Below, one piece after another: positions 44,521 to 52,428 of a DNA stretch of 64,000 nucleotides. Position 1 is the stretch's first letter, and every line of letters begins with the position of its first letter. The notes beneath the pieces are model-generated. The model made no database searches, was not told where the DNA came from, and saw only the letters and a list, made by a program, of their open reading frames with translations. This DNA is from an uncultured Oscillospiraceae bacterium. GTDB taxonomy: Bacteria > Bacillota > Clostridia > Oscillospirales > Ruminococcaceae. The stretch is taken from the NCBI GenBank assembly GCA_905197685.1, contig CAJJZS010000008.1:28860-92859 (forward strand), given 5' to 3'. Both the position numbers and the translations under genes were made by a program.

Positions 44521-45900
44521 ATGAGTCATAACGAGCCGAATTCTTCGGGGGAACCGCTTTCCCCACTTGCCGTAAAAATTATCATCGGTTTTTTGGTCGC
44601 GCTGTCTGCCGGACTTTCTGTCTGGGCAGGATATAGTTATATCAGAATGAACACCTACCGTTCCGCACTTCAGGATACCTATCTCAGAGCTGCCGACCTT
44701 GCCGCCGATAACCTTTCCAATCTTTCCTCGGACTTGGTGAAGGGAATGTACACCGGTACGTCGGGACAGCTGTCGATGGTTTCCTCCCGTTTGTGGAAGG
44801 AATCTGCGGCAGCAAAATCTGCCCTTTCTTCCCTCCCGATTTCAGAGTTGAGTTTGGAAAAAACAAACCGTTTTCTCTCTCAGGCGGGGGATTATGCGAT
44901 GTATCTCTCCCGAAAATCCGCAAGAGGAGAGGAACTTACCGCAGAAGAACGTCAGCAGTTTTCCGAATTGCGGGAATATGCCGACCGCTTGGGCGAGCAG
45001 ATGGACTCGATTGCTACCTCGCTTTCGGACGGTACGCTGAGAATGGACGAGCTTACCGCAGCGGAAGAGCAAATCAATCAGGAAGAACCACAGGAAGTCG
45101 GTGATTTGCCGACCTTAAAACAGGTGGAAGACAGCTTTATGGGTTATCCGACCCTCATTTATGACGGACCGTTCTCCGACCATCTGCTCGAAAAAACGCC
45201 GATGATGACCAAAGGAAAAGCCGAAGTACCGGTAGATACCGCGCGCGCTGCTGCACAAAAAGCCTGCAAACGGGAAATTCCCGAAATGAGAGAAGAAAAT
45301 TCGGATTTACCCTGCTATGTATTCCATGACGGACAAAGCTGTTCGGTGGCTGTCACTAAAAACGGCGGCTATCTCTGTTATCTGGTTACGGCAAAGGCAG
45401 ACGAATTAAACGAAACCCTATCCTATGAACAGGCGGTACAGAAAGCGCAGGAGTACCTTGCCGCCAATGGGTATTCTTCGATGAAGGACACTTACTACGA
45501 AACCGACCGCGGAGTGATGACCATTAACTTTGCTTACTATGAGCCGAACACACAGACGCTGTGTTATACCGATTTGATTAAGGTGGAGGTTTCTCTTCAG
45601 GACGGCTCGATTCTTGGTTTCGATGCCCGCGGATACTTGGTAAACCATCAGGAACGCGATTTGAGCAAGCCAACCCTTACCGAGCGAAAGGCTCAGGAAT
45701 CGTTGAGCGAGAATCTGACGGTAGAAAATACCCGTCTTGCTCTAATTCCCACTTCGGGACAGAACGAAGTGTTTGTTTATGAGTTTTTGTGCAGTTCCCC
45801 CACAGGAGATAAAGTGCTTTGTTATGTCAACGCCGACACCGGTGCGGAGGAACAGATTTTGATTTTGCTCAATACTCCAAACGGCGTTTTAACCAAATAA
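44521..45900 (+). CDS. ypeB: Germination protein YpeB
   Basis: A 459-residue spore protein needed for placement or stability of the cortex hydrolase SleB in Bacillus. A membrane helix (about residues 16-35) is followed by a helical region and three PepSY-like repeats (for example ETLSYEQAVQKAQEYLAANGYSSMK). No sleB gene is adjacent. I start at ATG 44521, with AGGAATG upstream. It supports spore formation by this organism. A terminator follows. Confidence 0.9.
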   Translation: MSHNEPNSSGEPLSPLAVKIIIGFLVALSAGLSVWAGYSYIRMNTYRSALQDTYLRAADLAADNLSNLSSDLVKGMYTGTSGQLSMVSSRLWKESAAAKSALSSLPISELSLEKTNRFLSQAGDYAMYLSRKSARGEELTAEERQQFSELREYADRLGEQMDSIATSLSDGTLRMDELTAAEEQINQEEPQEVGDLPTLKQVEDSFMGYPTLIYDGPFSDHLLEKTPMMTKGKAEVPVDTARAAAQKACKREIPEMREENSDLPCYVFHDGQSCSVAVTKNGGYLCYLVTAKADELNETLSYEQAVQKAQEYLAANGYSSMKDTYYETDRGVMTINFAYYEPNTQTLCYTDLIKVEVSLQDGSILGFDARGYLVNHQERDLSKPTLTERKAQESLSENLTVENTRLALIPTSGQNEVFVYEFLCSSPTGDKVLCYVNADTGAEEQILILLNTPNGVLTK

Positions 45901-45903
45901 AAC

Positions 45904-45946
45904 AAGCCAACATCTTATCTGATAAAAGATAAGATGTTGGCTTTTG
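45904..45946 (+). terminator. Terminator after ypeB
   Basis: 17-bp stem AAGCCAACATCTTATCT and AGATAAGATGTTGGCTT with loop GATAAA, then TTT. Confidence 0.92.
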
Positions 45947-46097
45947 TGGTATATGGAGTATGTGGAAAAACAGAAGCGCTCGTATTTTTAGCAGATTTTA
46001 TATTTGTTTGGGCTGCTTTAAAGAGTATCCTGATTATCTGAAGAATCTTGTTTTAAAACACGCAAAATCAAAAACGACAACATCTGCCTTTCTTTTG
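45947..46097. other. Intergenic stretch before tepA
   Basis: About 150 bases without a recognisable gene; it ends at the tepA promoter region. Confidence 0.4.
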
Positions 46098-46126
46098 TTG
46101 CGCCCGATTCAAAATCGGGTTATAAT
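46098..46126 (+). promoter_or_regulatory. Promoter of tepA-ylzJ-ftsK with internal palindrome
   Basis: TTGCGC (46098-46103), 17 bases, TATAAT (46121-46126). The spacer is filled by the inverted repeat CCCGATT (46103-46109) and AATCGGG (46113-46119), a likely operator. Confidence 0.65.
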
Positions 46127-46207
46127 AAAAAGAAGCCCTCTTTTACGGGTATAATACCGTTTGTTCTGCATACCCTACCTTTGTATGATATTCAGGGAGG
46201 TATGGGC

Positions 46208-46996
46208 ATGAGTCAAACACAAAAATCCAAAAAGAAAAAATCCCTTGCGTTGTCCGACTGCCGCGCCGAGCAATCGGAGGATTCTTCGGAAGAAGAGGAA
46301 ACACAGCAGAACGAACAGATTATTCAGACCGGTTCGGTCACAACAAGCAAAGCAAAACATGTAATTCACTGTCTGACAATTGTGGGTCAGATTGAGGGAC
46401 ATTATATTCTCCCTCCGCAAAATAAAACTACCAAGTACGAACATGTCATTCCGCAGTTGGTCGCTATCGAGCAGGACCCTTCTATTGAAGGACTGATGAT
46501 TATTCTCAACACCGTAGGCGGAGATGTGGAAGCGGGACTTGCGATTGCCGAGCTGATTTCCGGCATGAAAAAGCCGACGGTATCGCTGGTGCTTGGAGGA
46601 GGACATTCCATCGGTGTACCGCTTGCGTGCAGCGCGCGGCAATCGTTTATCGCGCCTTCTGCCACCATGACCGTACACCCGGTTCGGATGAACGGTTTGG
46701 TGCTGGGTGTTCCGCAAACTCTGTCTTACTTTGATCGGATGCAGGAGCGAATTGTCCGCTTTGTCACCGACAATTCCCGTATTTCTTCCGAAGATTTCCG
46801 CCGTTTGATGATGAATACCGGCGAACTGGTAATGGATGTCGGTACCGTTTTGGACGGAGAAAAGGCGGTGGAGGAAGGCTTAATCGACCATCTGGGTGGA
46901 TTAAACGAAGCGATTGCCTGCCTGTATGAAATGATTGAAGCGCAGCATGAGAAAGGGGAGAACAGCAGTGATTCTGCACAGCATTGTTCCGACTGA
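46208..46996 (+). CDS. tepA: TepA/YmfB-type ClpP-like protease
   Basis: A 262-residue ClpP-family serine protease of the TepA/YmfB type. A charged N-terminal region (1-50) precedes the ClpP domain with SLVLGGGHSIGVPLA (the Ser nucleophile region) and TMTVHPVRM (the catalytic His region). GGGAGG gives seven-base spacing to ATG 46208; the ATG at 46202 is too close. The order tepA-ylzJ-ftsK/spoIIIE is conserved in Bacillus. Confidence 0.9.
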   Translation: MSQTQKSKKKKSLALSDCRAEQSEDSSEEEETQQNEQIIQTGSVTTSKAKHVIHCLTIVGQIEGHYILPPQNKTTKYEHVIPQLVAIEQDPSIEGLMIILNTVGGDVEAGLAIAELISGMKKPTVSLVLGGGHSIGVPLACSARQSFIAPSATMTVHPVRMNGLVLGVPQTLSYFDRMQERIVRFVTDNSRISSEDFRRLMMNTGELVMDVGTVLDGEKAVEEGLIDHLGGLNEAIACLYEMIEAQHEKGENSSDSAQHCSD

Positions 46997-47222
46997 TTTG
47001 CTGCTCACACAATTTGCTTTGCAGCAGTCTTTGGCTGAACCTGTTTTGCCGCTTCGTTCCTTCTCGTTAAGCGGTTTTGGGTACAGCGGAAGGATAGAGG
47101 GAAGGATAACGGGTTCTGCCGTTACGGTGGAGCGCTTTTTCTCCACCGATCCCCACGCATTTTTAGACCCACGCATTTTTCCGGGCGCGCAGCTGCCTTT
47201 GGCGCAGTTATCCGAAGAATAG
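46968..47222 (+). CDS. ylzJ: YlzJ-like protein
   Basis: An 84-residue protein from GTG 46968 (MILHSIVPTDLLL). GTG follows AAGGGGAG by normal spacing and overlaps the tepA end by 29 bases. Length, start motif and position between tepA and ftsK fit the YlzJ-like family of Firmicutes. Function is unknown. Confidence 0.8.
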   Translation: MILHSIVPTDLLLTQFALQQSLAEPVLPLRSFSLSGFGYSGRIEGRITGSAVTVERFFSTDPHAFLDPRIFPGAQLPLAQLSEE

Positions 47223-47298
47223 TTTTTTTCGCGGCAGACAGCCGCGCTACATAGATACAGAATAGACAAAAAATGACACAAAAGATTGGAGGAATCCT

Positions 47299-50200
47299 AT
47301 GGCTACCAAAAAAACAACCTCGCGCAGCAAACCGAAATCCGCAGCCGCTGCCGAGAGAGAAAGGAAAAAACGAGAAGAACATTCCCGACAGCAGTTTTGG
47401 GCAATCGTTGTCTTTGCCGTTGCAGTGTTTATTATGGCAACAACCCTGATTCGCGGACAAAATGTGTGGGAATGGATTCATAACTTCTTTTTGGGTATGT
47501 TTGGTTGGAGTTGTTATCTGATTGCTCCGCTTTTGTTTTACATTTCGGTGATGACCGCACTGGACAAGCCGGTCGGCTTGGTCGGACATAAAGTTTGGCA
47601 AACCATGCTGCTCATCTGTCTGCTCAGCGGAGCAACGCAGGTGTTTGGCAGCGGAATACCGAACGGAAATTTAATTGAAAAGTTCCTTTTTCTGTTTCAA
47701 AACGGGATTGACGGACACGGAGGCGGGGCGGTTTCGGGTATCTTCGGTTTGCCGCTGCTGTACTGGTTTGGTCCGACAGGCGCGAAGGTGACAATGGTTC
47801 TGTTGATTTTTGTTGTGACAATGGTTCTCACAGGCGGAACTCTCATTGGGCTGTATCAGTCTGCAAAAAAACCGATGAAGAAAATGGAGGAAGTGTACGT
47901 CGCTCACTCCGAAATCCGAAATCAACAGCGGCAGGAACGCATGGAACAGATGGAGCAGGAAGGGCAAAGCCGCCCGCGCTTTAATATCAATATTCCGCTC
48001 AGTGGGCAGCAATCCCCCACGGAAGAAGATTCCCCCTTTTCTGCCGACAGATTTTTGAATGCCAAACGCAAAAAAGAAGAGGAATTGGAGCAGCTGCGTC
48101 AACAGCAGCAACAGCAAACCCAGAAGGACCGCGCAAGTTGGAGAGAAAAGCTCTCCCGCGAGCGAGCCGAACAAAAACAGAAAGAAGAACAGCGCGCCAA
48201 AGAGCTGCAAATTCCCCGCAGCGAGCGCGAAGAGGAAGAAGCGGAGTTTTGGGCACCTCCGGCAGAAGATGAGGACAACTCCTCGATTGATTCTCCGTTT
48301 TTAGATGACTTGATTCACCGCGTTACCAACCCGGCGCCCCCCCTTGCAAAGCAGGATCGCGATGTGCTGAATACCTTAAAATCAAATATGGCGTCGCCAC
48401 AGGTACGCGCAGTTGCCGATTCGGACTATGCCCGTCAGGGAATTAAGTTTTTGGAGGAAGAATCTCCCGACCCGCAGCAAACAGGACTTTCCTGGGAGGA
48501 TGCTCCGGCAGATTTGGATGATGATTTTATCACTCCGGACAAGATTCATTTTGATGTGTCGGCAGCAAGCGCAGTAGAAACCGATGAAACGGAATCTGCC
48601 CCGATTCACACAGAAGAAATACCGTCCGACTTTTTTGAACCGGTGTTTGAACAGGCAGAAAATAAGGAATCGCAGCATATTCCGGACGAATTGCCGCCGG
48701 AAGAGGTTCCTGTTTTTGATACCGAAAACATAATGTCGGAGCAGCCGCAAAAGCCTTCCCGACACGATGTTTCCCACGAAATTATAGAGATTTCCCCCGA
48801 CGAAGCACGGGCACAGGGTATGGATTTACAGGGAGCTTCCCATTGTGCGGACCAACCCGAACCGGAAATAGAAGAACCGGAATACATCAAACCGCCGATT
48901 GATATTTTAAATGAAATTGAAAAGCCGGAGGAGGCAAACCTCCAGGAAGAGCTGCGCTCCAATGCGGAAAAACTGGTGTCTACCTTGCAGAGCTTCGGCG
49001 TGCAGACCCGCATTATTGATATTGCCCGCGGTCCTGCCGTTACCCGCTATGAGCTTCAGCCCTCTGCCGGAGTCAAAATCAGCAAGATTACCAACCTTGC
49101 CGACGATATTGCTCTTAATCTTGCCGCGTCGGGCGTGCGAATCGAAGCGCCGATTCCCAATAAACCCGCGGTTGGAATCGAAGTTCCAAATAAGGTGGTC
49201 AGCACCGTTTCCATTCGGGAGATTATCGACTCTGCCGAGTTTGAAAAAGCCAAAAGTCCGCTTGCCGTTGCGTTGGGACGGGATATTGCCGGTAAAATCA
49301 CCGTAGCGGACCTTGCAAAGATGCCCCATACCCTGATTGCAGGCTCCACCGGTTCCGGTAAGTCGGTTTGTATCAACTCGCTGATTGTCAGCATTTTGTA
49401 CCACTCTACCCCGCAGGAGGTAAAGCTGGTGCTGATTGACCCCAAAATGGTGGAACTCGGCATCTATAACGGGATTCCCCATCTGCTGATTCCGGTTGTC
49501 ACCGACCCGAAAAAAGCGGCGGGCGCGCTGTCCTGGGCGGTAAATGAGATGCTCAACCGCTATCAGCTGTTTAAAGAGTACAGTGTCCGCGATATGGCAG
49601 GATTTAACCGGGCAGCAGAAAAAAACGGCATTAAACCGATGCCCCAGATTGTCATTATTATCGACGAGCTTGCCGATTTGATGATGGCAGCTCCCGGCGA
49701 GGTGGAGGATTCCATCTGTCGATTGGCTCAGATGGCGCGTGCTGCGGGAATGCACCTTGTTATTGCAACACAGCGTCCGTCGGTCGATGTCATCACCGGC
49801 GTTATCAAAGCCAATATCCCCTCCCGTATCGCGTTTGCGGTTTCTTCTCAGATTGATTCCCGCACCATTTTGGACAGCAGCGGAGCAGAAAAACTGCTTG
49901 GCAGGGGCGATATGCTCTTCTCCCCAATCGGCGCATCAAAACCGACCCGCGTTCAGGGGTGCTTTGTCACCGACGGCGAGGTGGAGCGCATTGTCGAGTT
50001 TATCAAACAGTCCGGTCAGCAGCTTACCTATGATGAGCGGATTTTAGAGGAAATCGACCGCCATGCCGTTTCCGATAATAAGAAAAAAGGAAATAAGGAC
50101 GATGGCGGCGGCTTTGACGAGGAGGACGAGATGCTGCCCAGCGCCATTGAGATTGTGGTTGAAAGCGGACAGGCATCCACTTCCATGCTGCAACGGAAAT

Positions 50201-50373
50201 TAAAACTCGGCTATGCCCGCGCTGCCCGCCTAATGGATTCGATGGAGGAAAAAGGAATTATCGGACCGTTTGAGGGCAGTAAACCCCGCCAGGTTTTGAT
50301 TACCAAGGAGCGTTGGATTGAGATGAAAATGATTTCCGCCGCCAGAGCAGAGGATAACAGAAGAAATTATTAA
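47299..50373 (+). CDS. spoIIIE: DNA translocase FtsK/SpoIIIE
   Basis: A 1024-residue hexameric DNA pump. Four membrane helices (about 35-190) are followed by a charged linker (about 200-540) rich in Glu and Gln. The motor has Walker A GSTGSGKSVCINSL, Walker B VIIIDELADLMM, then ARAAGMHLVIATQRPSVDVITGVIKANIPSRIAF. A C-terminal winged-helix gamma domain follows (SMLQRKLKLGYARAARLMD). TGGAGG precedes ATG 47299. In spore formers SpoIIIE moves the chromosome into the forespore; it may also serve division. A terminator follows. Confidence 0.96.
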   Translation: MATKKTTSRSKPKSAAAAERERKKREEHSRQQFWAIVVFAVAVFIMATTLIRGQNVWEWIHNFFLGMFGWSCYLIAPLLFYISVMTALDKPVGLVGHKVWQTMLLICLLSGATQVFGSGIPNGNLIEKFLFLFQNGIDGHGGGAVSGIFGLPLLYWFGPTGAKVTMVLLIFVVTMVLTGGTLIGLYQSAKKPMKKMEEVYVAHSEIRNQQRQERMEQMEQEGQSRPRFNINIPLSGQQSPTEEDSPFSADRFLNAKRKKEEELEQLRQQQQQQTQKDRASWREKLSRERAEQKQKEEQRAKELQIPRSEREEEEAEFWAPPAEDEDNSSIDSPFLDDLIHRVTNPAPPLAKQDRDVLNTLKSNMASPQVRAVADSDYARQGIKFLEEESPDPQQTGLSWEDAPADLDDDFITPDKIHFDVSAASAVETDETESAPIHTEEIPSDFFEPVFEQAENKESQHIPDELPPEEVPVFDTENIMSEQPQKPSRHDVSHEIIEISPDEARAQGMDLQGASHCADQPEPEIEEPEYIKPPIDILNEIEKPEEANLQEELRSNAEKLVSTLQSFGVQTRIIDIARGPAVTRYELQPSAGVKISKITNLADDIALNLAASGVRIEAPIPNKPAVGIEVPNKVVSTVSIREIIDSAEFEKAKSPLAVALGRDIAGKITVADLAKMPHTLIAGSTGSGKSVCINSLIVSILYHSTPQEVKLVLIDPKMVELGIYNGIPHLLIPVVTDPKKAAGALSWAVNEMLNRYQLFKEYSVRDMAGFNRAAEKNGIKPMPQIVIIIDELADLMMAAPGEVEDSICRLAQMARAAGMHLVIATQRPSVDVITGVIKANIPSRIAFAVSSQIDSRTILDSSGAEKLLGRGDMLFSPIGASKPTRVQGCFVTDGEVERIVEFIKQSGQQLTYDERILEEIDRHAVSDNKKKGNKDDGGGFDEEDEMLPSAIEIVVESGQASTSMLQRKLKLGYARAARLMDSMEEKGIIGPFEGSKPRQVLITKERWIEMKMISAARAEDNRRNY

Positions 50374-50377
50374 ATAC

Positions 50378-50407
50378 AAAAAGCAGTTCATCATTGAACT
50401 GCTTTTT
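50378..50407 (+). terminator. Terminator after spoIIIE
   Basis: 13-bp stem AAAAAGCAGTTCA and TGAACTGCTTTTT, loop TCAT. Confidence 0.92.
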
Positions 50408-50460
50408 GTTGTTTGTATGAAGTATGGACTTGTTTTTATTGCCGTAATCCTCGACAAATC

Positions 50461-50489
50461 TTTACAAATTACACAAATTGTGATATAGT
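50461..50489 (+). promoter_or_regulatory. Toxin promoter, copy 1
   Basis: TTTACA (50461-50466), 17 bases, TATAGT (50484-50489). The identical arrangement recurs at 50803 and, inverted, at 55433. Confidence 0.82.
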
Positions 50490-50556
50490 ATCTTTATCGG
50501 AAGGGCGGCGCGGTTATTCCCTCTGCACGAAAGTGTATAAAAAGGGGGTGACCGCT

Positions 50557-50637
50557 ATGACGACATCTGAAGTTTTACAACTTTTAGAATTGTTGGCAGT
50601 GGTTATCTTTGGTATTTTAACATACATAAAGAAATAG
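50557..50637 (+). CDS. Type I toxin, holin-like small peptide, copy 1
   Basis: A 26-residue hydrophobic peptide, MTTSEVLQLLELLAVVIFGILTYIKK, with one membrane helix (6-23) and a basic end. This matches the putative holin-like toxin family (TxpA/BsrG type). AGGGGGTG precedes ATG 50557 closely. An antisense promoter and RNA start inside the 3' untranslated region. Overproduction of such peptides damages the membrane; here it is inferred. Too short for routine ORF callers. Confidence 0.8.
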   Translation: MTTSEVLQLLELLAVVIFGILTYIKK

Positions 50638-50721
50638 CCACCCTGTAAGTGAGAGCGGCATTTCTTCAAACATATACGATTGGGGAATGACCGCCCGCTG
50701 CAACGGGAAGCCGTCCTTCTG
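50630..50721 (-). ncRNA. Antisense antitoxin RNA, copy 1
   Basis: A minus-strand promoter TTGACG (50756-50751), 17 bases, TATAAT (50733-50728) starts RNA near 50721. It would end at a hairpin (stem 50637-50641/50655-50659) followed by ATTTCTTT. The RNA pairs with the toxin mRNA from its stop codon into its 3' region, the arrangement of txpA/ratA and bsrG/SR4. Confidence 0.75.
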
Positions 50722-50733
50722 ATACCAATTATA

Positions 50734-50779
50734 CAACCAAAGTTGCCTTGCGTCAAGTGGGAGGCTTTGGTTGTTTTTT
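50734..50779 (+). terminator. Terminator of toxin mRNA, copy 1
   Basis: Stem CAACCAAAG (50734-50742) and CTTTGGTTG (50765-50773) with a 22-base loop, followed by TTTTTT. The loop contains the antisense promoter -35. Confidence 0.72.
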
Positions 50780-50802
50780 GTTGCCGTAATCTTCGACAAA
50801 TC

Positions 50803-51156
50803 TTTACAAATTACACAAACTGTGATATAGTACTTTTATCGGAAGGGAAGCGACAGTTGTAGTTCTGCGCTTGTCCTTCTTTTGCGTTCTGTCGCTCGAA
50901 AATCGAATGAAATTCGATTTTCCGGGAGATACAACGCTTAGCCAATTTTTTTGAGAAACTAAAAGTATCTCCTCCTTGTGTACAATATTGTAAGCACAAG
51001 AAAATAACCGCCCTCACATAAGCGAGAAGCGGTTAATTTCAACTCTAAATTGATTTAGTTGACCGTTTCCCGCTGCAACGGGAAGCCGTCCTTCTGATAC
51101 TTATTATACAACCAAAGTTACTTTGCGTCAAGTAGGTAGCTTTGGTTGTTTTTTTA
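50803..51156 (+). repeat. Toxin-antitoxin copy 2, toxin replaced
   Basis: This copy keeps the sense promoter (TTTACA 50803-50808, 17 bases, TATAGT 50826-50831), the antisense promoter on the minus strand (TTGACG 51131-51126, TATAAT 51108-51103), the antisense terminator (ACCGC/GCGGT, about 51007-51033) and the 3' terminator arms. The toxin ORF is missing. In its place is unrelated sequence with a perfect 11-bp hairpin (GAAAATCGAAT/ATTCGATTTTC, 50898-50922). Confidence 0.7.
50998..51096 (-). ncRNA. Antisense RNA without cognate toxin, copy 2
   Basis: The antisense promoter at 51103-51131 (TTGACG, 17 bases, TATAAT, minus strand) is intact and would read to a hairpin with T-run near 50998. With no toxin ORF, this RNA is a solitary antitoxin candidate. 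Confidence 0.6.
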
Positions 51157-51195
51157 TTCTTTGAGAAAAAATAATCTACAAAATAAGAAAAAGCG

Positions 51196-51247
51196 TTGAC
51201 AAAACACACCCTACCATTTATAATAAATTTACCGTATTATTATACGG
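51196..51247 (+). promoter_or_regulatory. TetR-gene promoter and operator
   Basis: Perfect TTGACA (51196-51201), 17 bases, TATAAT (51219-51224), followed at 51232-51247 by the palindrome CCGTAT-TATT-ATACGG, which lies over the transcript start and should be the autorepressor site. Confidence 0.8.
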
Positions 51248-51317
51248 AAATTTTAGTGATATTCAACATAAACAAAAGAATAGTTGAATATGCGACAGAA
51301 AAGAGGTAGTTTTGTTC

Positions 51318-51869
51318 ATGATGAATCTGAATTGTGAGGACAAAAACGAAGACAGAAGAATCCGAAAAACCAAAAAACTGCTGCGAGATGCGCTCCTGCG
51401 CCTGCTCAGCAAAAAAAGCATCGCAGAAATCACCGTCACCGAACTCACCGATGCCGCCGATGTTCACCGCGGAACCTTTTACCATCATTACAAGGACGCA
51501 TTCGAGCTGAAAGCGCAGGTCGATCGGGAGATTGAACAGGAGCTTTCTGATTTGCTCAATGCTCCGGCAAACGGCTCGCGCGCGTTGATTTTGCGGGTGC
51601 TGAACTATTTTGATGAAAACAGGGATTTGGCGAAAATGCTTGCAAGCTCCACCGGGTCGCCGCAGTTGATGGCGCAGCTGTGCGAAGCGTTAAGCGTGCG
51701 GTGCATGGAGTCCGACCTGTTTGGCGAGCAGCTGCGTTACGGCACACGGTTTTGCTCCTCGGGGGTTCAGGGCGTGGTAACAACATGGATTGAGGACGGA
51801 ATGAGATTGCCGCCCAGCGAGGTTGCGGACATTATCGAAAAGATGATGGGCATTTCCTTGCAAAGATAA
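51318..51869 (+). CDS. TetR-family transcriptional repressor
   Basis: A regulator of about 183 residues. The N-terminal HTH (about 10-60) reads IAEITVTELTDAADVHRGTFYHHYKDAFEL, typical of TetR proteins with a C-terminal ligand domain. The start is ATG 51318 or TTG 51312, both close to AGAGGTAG. It is autoregulated by the palindrome in its leader, as inferred. It precedes the surface-protein gene by 560 bases on the same strand, so it may regulate it. Confidence 0.88.
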   Translation: MMNLNCEDKNEDRRIRKTKKLLRDALLRLLSKKSIAEITVTELTDAADVHRGTFYHHYKDAFELKAQVDREIEQELSDLLNAPANGSRALILRVLNYFDENRDLAKMLASSTGSPQLMAQLCEALSVRCMESDLFGEQLRYGTRFCSSGVQGVVTTWIEDGMRLPPSEVADIIEKMMGISLQR

Positions 51870-52092
51870 ACAAAACAGACCGCATTTCAGATTGTGATAT
51901 ATAAATAGGAAGAAAACATTCTGACAGAGAAATTTCCGACAAACAATCGCCACATGACATCAGGCGTCGGAAGCCTCTGTATTTATTTTACCCTTTTCTG
52001 TATAAATAACCGATAAATCGGAATATTATTCAACAAACTACCGTAATATAAAATGATAAAAAACAAAATAATTACTTTCTGTCGCTTAATTT

Positions 52093-52140
52093 AGGCTGCA
52101 ATTCGGGATTTTATAAACAAATTTCCGATTGTAGCCTTTT
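52093..52140 (+). terminator. Terminator-like hairpin after tetR
   Basis: Stem AGGCTGCAATTCGG (52093-52106) with CCGATTGTAGCCT (52125-52137), followed by TTTTTGT. One G-T pair and a small mismatch. Confidence 0.65.
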
Positions 52141-52270
52141 TGTAACTTTTATAGGGGAATTTGCCCGCAAACACCCCGAAAACCGCCCTTTCCGCCCGGC
52201 ATTTTTCATAAAAATGTAAATATTTTCGAGAAGTGCGACAAAAAAGAAACAAACTGTTGACTAACTGGTA

Positions 52271-52299
52271 TTGTTTCTTTAACCGATTTGAGATACAAT
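52271..52299 (+). promoter_or_regulatory. Candidate promoter of the surface-protein gene
   Basis: TTGTTT (52271-52276), 17 bases, TACAAT (52294-52299). The resulting leader is about 120 bases, ending in AGGAGG near 52413. A TTGACT upstream (52257) lacks a good -10. Confidence 0.55.
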
Positions 52300-52428
52300 A
52301 TATTCAGACACAAAACAGGAGATTGCGGTTGTGGAGATCGTGCCTCCCGTTTTTGACAGTCAAAAATCAATGGCACGCGATGTATATTTAACCGCGCAGC
52401 CAAACAAATTTTAGGAGGAAAAAAGACT

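Larger units (their letters stand above)
51870..52428. other. Long region between TetR and surface-protein gene
   Basis: About 560 bases without a gene. It holds the palindrome CCGATAAATCGG (52010-52021), a terminator-like hairpin (52093-52140), the promoter below and the leader of the surface-protein gene. Confidence 0.6.

Noticed and set aside
50811..51017. Minus-strand ORF of 68 codons in toxin copy 2
   Set aside because: It lies across hairpins and promoters; no ribosome site at the start.
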